DNA from: JAOPZW01 sp963707695
GTDB lineage: Bacteria; Actinomycetota; Thermoleophilia; Solirubrobacterales; Solirubrobacteraceae
Assembly (NCBI GenBank): GCA_963707695.1
Contig: CAVPQY010000002.1
Span: 620,001 to 684,000, forward strand
DNA length: 64,000 nt
Direction: 5' to 3'
Shown: in pieces, positions 58,478-64,000 of the stretch
Layout of the letters: every line of letters starts with the position of its first letter
Numbering within the stretch: position 1 is the first letter of the stretch
Notes under the pieces: generated by a model
The model's database searches: none
Seen by the model: the letters and a program-made list of their open reading frames with translations, nothing else
Told to the model about the DNA's origin: nothing
Position numbers and translations under genes: made by a program

Positions 58478-58936
58478 GTGGACCGTCACCGCCTGTCCTC
58501 GTCCGAGCTCATCGCCACGGCGGGCGGCCTGCTCCTGCTCATCTCGCTCTTCCTGCCCTGGTACGGGACCGATTCCGCGAACCGCTTCGCGAACATCGAC
58601 GGCGAGCGGGGCACGTTCTCCTGCTGGGACGTCCACCCGATCCTGCGCTGGCTGCTGCTCCTGGCCGCGCTCGCGCCCTTCATCCTCGCCTACATCATCA
58701 TCCGCGGGCACCAGCTGTCCTGGGCGCGCGGCGAGCTGACGGCCGTCGTCGCCATCGCGGCGCTGGGCCTCCTGCTCTTCAACGCCTTCGGCGCCCGGCC
58801 GGGCGAGCCGTCGAGCGCCATCAACCTCGAGTGGGGCTGGTTCGTCGCCCTGCTCGGCATCCTGCTCATGCTCTTCGGCTCGGCCAAGCGGTCATCGGAG
58901 ACCGAGCGCGTCCGCAAGCCCCCGGGGGTCATCTGA
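58478..58936 (+). CDS. Hypothetical four-helix membrane protein
   Basis: 152 residues with four predicted helices (about 10-28, 57-76, 85-103, 124-142). The loop after helix 1 has W-Y-G-T-D-S-A-N-R-F, with a single Cys in helix-2 entry (S-C-W-D-V-H-P). No family recognised. Start GTG 58478 is supported by the TAGGGT box. It ends 4 nt before glpX, so the two may be cotranscribed. Confidence 0.7.
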   Translation: MDRHRLSSSELIATAGGLLLLISLFLPWYGTDSANRFANIDGERGTFSCWDVHPILRWLLLLAALAPFILAYIIIRGHQLSWARGELTAVVAIAALGLLLFNAFGARPGEPSSAINLEWGWFVALLGILLMLFGSAKRSSETERVRKPPGVI

Positions 58937-58940
58937 GCCG

Positions 58941-59933
58941 ATGGACGGCAGTCGTCCCGACCGCAACCTCGCCCTCGAGCTCGTCCGCGTGACGGAGGCG
59001 GCGGCGCTCGCCGCCGCCCGCCTCGTCGGCATGGGGGACAAGGAGGCCGCCGACCAGGCGGCCGTCGACGCCATGCGCCTCGTCCTCGACACCGTCCACA
59101 TGGACGGCCTCGTCGTCATCGGCGAAGGCGAGAAGGACGAGGCGCCGATGCTCTTCAACGGCGAGCACATCGGCGACGGCTCGCCCCCGGAGGCCGACAT
59201 CGCGGTCGACCCGCTGGAGGGCACCACGCTCACGGCCAAGGGCATGCCGAGCGCGCTGTCCGTCATCGCGCTCAGCCCGCGGGGGACGATGTTCGACCCC
59301 GGCCCCTGCGTCTACATGGAGAAGCTCGCCGGCGGCTCGGACATCGCCGACCTGCTCGACCTGGACCGGCCGATGCCCGACGTCCTGCGCGACGTCGCCG
59401 CCCGGCGCGACGTCGACGTGCGCGACATCATGGTCGTCGTCCTCGACCGCCCGCGCCACGCGGAGGGCATCGCCGTGATCCGCGACGCGGGCGCGCGCGT
59501 CCGCCTGATCTCCGACGGCGACGTCAGCGCGGCCCTGCTGGCCGTGAGCGACCGCTCGCCGGTCACGCTGCTGTGGGGGATCGGCGGCACGCCCGAGGGC
59601 GTCATCTCCGCCGCCGCGATCAAGTCGATCGGGGGCGGCCTCGTCGGCCGCCTCTGGCCGCGCGACGACGACGAGCGCCAGGCGGCCCTCGACGCGGGCT
59701 ACGACCTCGACCGCCAGCTGCGCCAGGACGACCTGGTCCGGGGCGACGACTGCTTCTTCTCGGCCACCGGCGTCACCGACGGCGACGTCCTGCAGGGCGT
59801 CCGCTACCGCGGGGGCGCGACGGCGACGACGGAGTCGATCGTCATGCGCTCGCGGACCGGCACGGTCCGCCGCATCACCGCGACGCACAACCGCGCGAAG
59901 CTCCGGTCGTACGCGGCCGAGCGCTTCGGCTAG
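58941..59933 (+). CDS. glpX: Fructose-1,6-bisphosphatase, class II (GlpX)
   Basis: 330 residues. Dephosphorylates fructose 1,6-bisphosphate in gluconeogenesis and sugar recycling. Family marks: G-E-G-E-K-D-E-A-P-M-L near residue 61 with metal-binding Glu residues, D-P-L-E-G-T-T near 90, and I-S-D-G-D-V near 190, then G-I-G-G-T-P-E-G. ATG 58941. No class I enzyme is seen here. It serves the same sugar-phosphate pools as the pentose-phosphate operon. Confidence 0.97.
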   Translation: MDGSRPDRNLALELVRVTEAAALAAARLVGMGDKEAADQAAVDAMRLVLDTVHMDGLVVIGEGEKDEAPMLFNGEHIGDGSPPEADIAVDPLEGTTLTAKGMPSALSVIALSPRGTMFDPGPCVYMEKLAGGSDIADLLDLDRPMPDVLRDVAARRDVDVRDIMVVVLDRPRHAEGIAVIRDAGARVRLISDGDVSAALLAVSDRSPVTLLWGIGGTPEGVISAAAIKSIGGGLVGRLWPRDDDERQAALDAGYDLDRQLRQDDLVRGDDCFFSATGVTDGDVLQGVRYRGGATATTESIVMRSRTGTVRRITATHNRAKLRSYAAERFG

Positions 59934-59993
59934 GCCGCCGCCGCCCCGACCGGGGTCGTCGGCGACGCGCCGGACGTTGCACGGGGCCCTTGC

Positions 59994-60779
59994 TCAGGGC
60001 CGCACCCCCGAGGCCACCGCCGCGTCCCGGCTCGAGCCGCGCCGCTCGGAGGGCGACGGGCCCCGCGGGTCGGGGACCTCGTCCTGCGTGGCGAAGCGGC
60101 CGACGCGCGACTCGGCCAGGTCGAGCTTGGCCAGGCTGCGCAGGAACCCGTAGGTCACGAGAACGTGGATGCGCGACTGCGTCACCGCGTAGAGCCACTG
60201 CCCGAAGCGCGACGCGATCGACGGGTAGAAGTTCGCGATCTCCACCTCGACGTGCATCCGCGCCTTGCCGGGCAGGTCGCAGGGCAGGCGGCGGAGGTCG
60301 ATCTCGAGGTAGCCGTCGCCCTGCCGGCCGCGGCGGGCCACGAGCACGCCCTTGTCGATCCGCCAGCGCACCACCCCGCGCTCGGCGTCCATCTCGTACT
60401 CCGGGGCCTGGAAGGTCAGCAGCGCGAAGGGCCGGCGCAGCACGACGACGTAGCGCTCGGCGTCGGTGTACTCGACCCGCACGATGCCCAGCGTCGCCCG
60501 CGTCAGGAAGCGCCAGTAGGTCCGGGCCAGGCGCTCGAGCGAGCGCGGGGTCCACAGCTCCTCGAGCTCCGCCTCGGGCAGCACGACCTCGCCCGACTGG
60601 ATCGAGCGGACGGCACCGGTCTCGGGGTCCGAGGCGGTGTCGTCGGCGAACTTGTCGATGACCGCCTCGCCGACGCTGTGCCGGCGCCCGAGCACGCGCT
60701 TGGCCAGGCGCGAGACGACGCCGTAGGCCGCCACGAGGACGCCCGCGACGGCGAGCGCGGTGCGCGAGCGGCGGCTCAC
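59994..60779 (-). CDS. Hypothetical membrane-anchored protein
   Basis: 261 residues. One hydrophobic helix at about 6-24 after a basic start (S-R-R-S-R-T-A), then a soluble domain with beta-rich content, e.g. Y-V-V-V-L-R-R-P-F-A-L-L-T-F and W-R-I-D-K-G-V-L-V-A, and a polar C-terminal tail. No family recognised. GTG 60779 overlaps the SDR stop (GTGA), so it is translated with the SDR gene. A shared lipid- or polyketide-related role is possible but not shown. Confidence 0.65.
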   Translation of the reverse strand: MSRRSRTALAVAGVLVAAYGVVSRLAKRVLGRRHSVGEAVIDKFADDTASDPETGAVRSIQSGEVVLPEAELEELWTPRSLERLARTYWRFLTRATLGIVRVEYTDAERYVVVLRRPFALLTFQAPEYEMDAERGVVRWRIDKGVLVARRGRQGDGYLEIDLRRLPCDLPGKARMHVEVEIANFYPSIASRFGQWLYAVTQSRIHVLVTYGFLRSLAKLDLAESRVGRFATQDEVPDPRGPSPSERRGSSRDAAVASGVRP

Positions 60780-61672
60780 GCGGCGGTGGGCTCCCGGAGC
60801 TCGTCGAGCGCCTCGCGCACGCCCTCCTCGAAGCCGAGCGGGTGGTCGTTGACGCCCGCCGGCGGCGGCGAGCGGACGAGCATCTCGGCGCTGAGGCCCT
60901 GCACGAGCGGGCGGGCCAGGCTCGGCGGGATGGGCGTCACGAGGCCGACCCAGTAGGAGGAGAGCTTGGGGGTGAGCACGGGCACGCGGACCATGACGGG
61001 GAGCCGTCGCCCGGCGACGCGGGCATAGCGGAGCATCATCTCCCGGTAGGTCAGCACATCCGCGCCTCCGAGCTGCACCTCGTGGGGCGGGTCGTCGAGG
61101 TCGGCCAGCGCGGTCAGCGCCTCGACGACGTCGCGGACGGCGACGGGCTGGGTCCGGGTGTCGATCCAGCGGGGCGCGATCATGAGCGGCAGGCGCTCGA
61201 CGAGATGGCGCAGCATGATGAACGACGCGGAGCGCCCGCCGATGACCATGGCGGCCCGGACGTGGACCGTCCCGGGGACGTGGCGGGCGAGGACCTCGGC
61301 GACCTCCTCGCGGCTGCGCAGATGCGCGCTCTGGCGGCCTTCCAGGCCGCCGAGGTAGACGATCCGCCCGACGCCGGCCCGCGCGGCGGCGTGGCCGAAG
61401 GCGTCGGCGGCGCGGCGGTCCTTCTCCGCGAAGTCGCCGCCGCCGGAGCCCATCGAGTGCACCAGGTAGTAGGCCGTCTCGACGCCGGCCAGGGCGTCCG
61501 GCAGCGTCTCGGGGCGCAGGACGTCGCCGCGGACGACCTCGACGCCGTCCGGCAGCCGGGCCCGCGCCGGATCCCGCACGAGCGCGCGGACGTCGTGCCC
61601 GGCGGCGAGGAGGTGGGGGAGGAGGCGGCCGCCGACGTAGCCGGTGGCGCCCGTGAGGAGGATCTTGGCCAT
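60776..61672 (-). CDS. NAD(P)-binding SDR-like protein (NmrA/NDUFA9-type)
   Basis: 298 residues. Rossmann motif L-T-G-A-T-G-Y-V-G-G near residue 6, then L-V-R-D-P-A-R near 35. The Y-x3-K catalytic pair is not evident at its usual place (Y-L-G-G-L-E), as in atypical SDRs. The sequence suits the NDUFA9/DUF2867-like groups with a hydrophobic-ligand pocket (C-terminal P-V-L-T-P-K-L-S-S-Y-W-V-G-L). ATG 61672 and TACGCC box 6 nt upstream. It diverges from the MerR-DICT regulator. Confidence 0.88.
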   Translation of the reverse strand: MAKILLTGATGYVGGRLLPHLLAAGHDVRALVRDPARARLPDGVEVVRGDVLRPETLPDALAGVETAYYLVHSMGSGGGDFAEKDRRAADAFGHAAARAGVGRIVYLGGLEGRQSAHLRSREEVAEVLARHVPGTVHVRAAMVIGGRSASFIMLRHLVERLPLMIAPRWIDTRTQPVAVRDVVEALTALADLDDPPHEVQLGGADVLTYREMMLRYARVAGRRLPVMVRVPVLTPKLSSYWVGLVTPIPPSLARPLVQGLSAEMLVRSPPPAGVNDHPLGFEEGVREALDELREPTAA

Positions 61673-61762
61673 GAGGGAGGCGTACGCGCCGAGACGGCGC
61701 CGGGATGACCCCGCCGCCGCGGCAGGACCGTACCCGGCCCATCGTGCAGAGGAACGCCTCCA

Positions 61763-61790
61763 CACCACGTGGAACCCTCCACCTGTGGTG
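61763..61790. promoter_or_regulatory. Nested inverted repeats before the MerR-DICT gene
   Basis: Outer CACCAC/GTGGTG arms enclose GTGGA-ACCC-TCCAC, and CCACGTGG lies across the left arm. Such a stacked dyad suits an autoregulatory MerR operator. Confidence 0.4.
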
Positions 61791-61799
61791 CGTGTGATC

Positions 61800-62645
61800 G
61801 TGGACCAGGACCTGGCCATCAAGGACGTCGCGGAGCAGACCGGCATCGCCGCCGGGACGATCCGCATGTGGGAGCAGCGCTACGGCTTCCCCGAGCCGGA
61901 GCGGACGTCCTCCGGCTACCGCGTCTACCGGCCCGGCGACGTCGAGGCGCTGCGCCGCGTGCAGGCCTACCGCCACCGGGGGCTGTCGATCCCCGCCGCG
62001 ATCGAGCGCGCCCGCGAGACGGGGGGGCAGACGGACCGGCCGTCGATCTACGCGGCCGTCATGTCCGCGGGCGTCGACGCCCGCCCGCAGGTGCTGCGCA
62101 AGTCGACGCTCGTCGCGCTGAGCCGCGCGATCGAGCACGAGACCCTCGCCCACGCCGCGGCGCCCGTGCTCTTCGCCGCCTTCCAGCGGGAGCCGTTCTA
62201 CCGCGAGGTCCAGCCGCGCTACGCGCGCATCGCGCGGTGCGCCGACGCCGCGACGGTCTTCGCGGACTTCCCGCAGGTGCGCCACCCGGAGGGCGCCCCC
62301 GCCGAGATGCCGATCGCGCCGACCGACGCGCTCGGCAACGAGTGGGCCGTCATCGTCGACGCGCCCGGGTTCGCCGCGAGCCTCCTGGCCTGGGAGCAGC
62401 CCGGGGTCACCCAGCCCGGCGACCCGGACGACCTCGACCGCCGCTTCGAGGCGATCTGGACGCTCGACCCGGTGGCGACGCGCCGCGCGGCGGTCGTGGC
62501 GGCGCGACTGGCCGAGCGCGCGGACGCCGCCTACGGTCGCGAGCTGCTGGGGGTGCTCGAGGACCGGCCGCTGGCGCTCGAGGAGCCCGCCCCGGCGCTC
62601 ACCGCGCTGACGAACCGCGTCATCGCCTACCTCGAGCAGCGCTAG
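61800..62645 (+). CDS. MerR family regulator with DICT sensory domain
   Basis: 281 residues. MerR helix-turn-helix A-I-K-D-V-A-E-Q-T-G-I-A-A-G-T-I-R-M-W-E-Q-R-Y at 5-30. The C-terminal part (about 95-230) has the DICT pattern (L-V-A-L-S-R-A-I-E-H-E-T, F-Q-R-E-P-F-Y, F-A-D-F-P), a sensor domain seen with cyanobacterial and actinobacterial light or stress regulators. In-frame GTG codons at 61785, 61788, 61794 and 61800 compete; 61800 gives the clean family N-terminus. Its stop TAG overlaps the moeA stop on the other strand. Confidence 0.85.
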   Translation: MDQDLAIKDVAEQTGIAAGTIRMWEQRYGFPEPERTSSGYRVYRPGDVEALRRVQAYRHRGLSIPAAIERARETGGQTDRPSIYAAVMSAGVDARPQVLRKSTLVALSRAIEHETLAHAAAPVLFAAFQREPFYREVQPRYARIARCADAATVFADFPQVRHPEGAPAEMPIAPTDALGNEWAVIVDAPGFAASLLAWEQPGVTQPGDPDDLDRRFEAIWTLDPVATRRAAVVAARLAERADAAYGRELLGVLEDRPLALEEPAPALTALTNRVIAYLEQR

Positions 62646-63835
62646 CGGCGCGGGAGCAGCTCGACGTCGACCTCGGCGCCGGCGGGGAGGTCGCCCTCGC
62701 CGCGCGGGACGAGGGCGAGCGCGTCGGCCCCGAGCATCGAGGTCAGCCGGTGCGAGCTCTGGTCGCCGGTCGGCGTCGCCGCGCCGGCGTCCAGGCGCAC
62801 CCGGACGGCCTCGTCGCGCCCGGGGCTACGCGCCACGGCGCTGGTCAGCCGCGCGCGGCCCGGCCGCGGGGCGGGGTCGCCGCCCTGGAGCGCCGCGAGC
62901 GCCGGCCGCACGAAGAGCAGGAACGTGACCATCGACGAGACCGGGTTCCCGGGGAGGCCGAAGACGAGCCGGTCGCCCGCCGTGCCGAACCACGTCGGCT
63001 TCCCGGGTCGCAGCGCGACGCGCCAGAAGACCTCCTCGACGCCGAGGTGGGCGAGCGCCGCCTTGACGTGGTCGTGCGGGCCGACGGACACGCCGCCGCT
63101 GAGCAGGACGACCCGGGCGCTCCCGAGGGCCTGGGCGATCGCGGCGCGTGTCGCGTCCAGGCGGTCGGGGAGGCGCCGCGTGAGGACGACGCGGCCGCCT
63201 TCGCCGGCGACCAGGCCGGCGAGGGCCACGCCGTTGGAGTCGTGCAGCTGGCCCTCCTCGAGGTCGGCGCCGGGCGGGCGCAGCTCGTCGCCCGTCGTGA
63301 GGACGGCGACGGTGGGGACCGCCCCGACGCGGACGCGCGCCAGGCCGGCCGACACCGCGACGCCCAGCTCGGCGGGACCGATGCGCGTCCCCGCGCGCAG
63401 GACGGTCGTCCCCTCCTGCACGTCGCTGCCCGCCGCTCGCACGTTGCGCCCGGCCGCGACCTCGTCGCGTGTCGTCACCGTCCCGGCCGCGGGGTCCTCC
63501 TCGGCGAGCTCGAGCTGGAGGACCCCGTCGGCGCCCTCTGGCACCGCGGCGCCGGTCGAGGTCCGCACGGCCTCGCCGTCGCCGAGCACGCCGGCGAAGG
63601 GGGCGCCGGCCCGGCTCTCGCCGACGAGGCGCAGGGTCCGCCCGGCCGGGCCGGAGCGCACGGCGAAGCCGTCCATGGCGCTGTTGGCGAAGGCCGGGAC
63701 GTCGGCCGCCGCGCGCACATCGTCGACGAGGTGGCGACCGAGCGCGCGCTCGACCGCGACCTCCTCGGAGCCGAGCGGCCGGACGTGGGCCAGGACGTCG
63801 GCGCGGGCCTCGGCGATCGAGCGCAGCTCGGGCAT
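62642..63835 (-). CDS. moeA: Molybdopterin molybdenumtransferase MoeA
   Basis: 397 residues. Inserts molybdate into adenylylated molybdopterin to make Moco. Visible: N-S-A-M-D-G-F-A-V near residue 58; the S-G-G-V-S-V-G-P-H-D motif near 235; L-P-G-N-P-V-S-S near 290. The N-terminal helices, domains II-III and the C-terminal beta domain IV are all present. ATG 63835 is preferred over the Met codons 4 and 18 codons upstream. The 165 nt to the window end carry no feature I can support, except a possible final HRPTP-stop of a gene beyond the edge. Confidence 0.95.
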   Translation of the reverse strand: MPELRSIAEARADVLAHVRPLGSEEVAVERALGRHLVDDVRAAADVPAFANSAMDGFAVRSGPAGRTLRLVGESRAGAPFAGVLGDGEAVRTSTGAAVPEGADGVLQLELAEEDPAAGTVTTRDEVAAGRNVRAAGSDVQEGTTVLRAGTRIGPAELGVAVSAGLARVRVGAVPTVAVLTTGDELRPPGADLEEGQLHDSNGVALAGLVAGEGGRVVLTRRLPDRLDATRAAIAQALGSARVVLLSGGVSVGPHDHVKAALAHLGVEEVFWRVALRPGKPTWFGTAGDRLVFGLPGNPVSSMVTFLLFVRPALAALQGGDPAPRPGRARLTSAVARSPGRDEAVRVRLDAGAATPTGDQSSHRLTSMLGADALALVPRGEGDLPAGAEVDVELLPRR

Positions 63836-64000
63836 GGGCGGGATCATCGCCGGTTGGCGCGGGACGAGCCCGTCCGCGCGGCGACGCACGCCCCATCCGG
63901 CGGGCGGCCGGCGGTCGGGGCGCTCCGGCGGCGACGGGCCACCCTGGCCATTCGTCGCCCCCCGTCCGGGCGGGCGGTCGGCTCAGGGGGTCGGACGGTG

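Noticed and set aside
1..64000. CRISPR arrays, insertion sequences, prophage genes, tRNA or rRNA genes and known defence genes.
   Set aside because: I looked for repeats with spacers, transposase DDE motifs, integrases and tRNA-like cloverleaf sequences and saw none. The window looks like a stable chromosomal region, so I do not claim a novel system of that type.

Overview
The window is a gene-dense, very GC-rich stretch of actinobacterial chromosome. Four things suggest Thermoleophilia / Solirubrobacterales (inference from content; no search could be run): the fused transaldolase/glucose-6-phosphate isomerase inside a pentose-phosphate operon with opcA, egtB/egtD, a DUF6458-like membrane protein, and many start codons preceded at 6-10 nt by a TANNNT box (a leaderless-mRNA layout common in Actinobacteria). 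I see no tRNA, rRNA, CRISPR array, insertion sequence, prophage or known defence system. The region reads as ordinary core and niche metabolism.

Layout. 1-3.7 kb: start of a leftward gene, then Rieske ferredoxin - sufB - sufD (frame broken twice) - GNAT. 3.7-10.7 kb: exonuclease-phosphatase-like protein, a disordered Gly/Arg-rich protein, LOG-family protein, phospholipase D-like protein, peroxiredoxin, M20 peptidase, and a c-di-AMP (ydaO/yuaA) riboswitch ahead of a secreted peptidoglycan-binding NlpC/P60-like protein. 11-20 kb: arfB, cytochrome P450 back-to-back with an acyl-CoA ligase, amidohydrolase, a 19-residue membrane peptide, rhodanese, class III aminotransferase, lipoprotein, acyl-CoA dehydrogenase, metallopeptidase and a frame-broken VOC protein. 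20-28 kb: DAHP synthase, two secreted Pro/Thr/Ala-rich proteins, MerR + DHA2 exporter, SDR, egtB-egtD. 28-36 kb: FTR1 iron permease, GlsB-like protein, GT28-like glycosyltransferase, then a leftward envelope-sugar cluster (DegT aminotransferase, epimerase fused to a membrane domain, polysaccharide deacetylase, EamA-like transporter), MmcQ/YjbR and SRPBCC. 36-43 kb: FAD-linked oxidase beside a large SARP/NB-ARC/TPR regulator, GNAT, XRE regulator, aldo/keto reductase.

43.2-53.8 kb, leftward, is the clearest functional unit: ROK glucokinase - tal/pgi - gnd - zwf - opcA (frame broken) - GH15 glycosidase - pgl - histidine phosphatase. Most junctions overlap or nearly touch. It covers glucose release, phosphorylation and the oxidative pentose-phosphate branch. 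53.8-64 kb: membrane protein, TetR and its DHA2 exporter with two operators, GT39-like membrane glycosyltransferase, small proteins, glpX, SDR pair, MerR-DICT regulator, moeA.

Signals that recur across the window are the TANNNT-plus-start layout and four frame breaks, each correctable by removing one base. The latter look more like residual assembly errors than gene decay.
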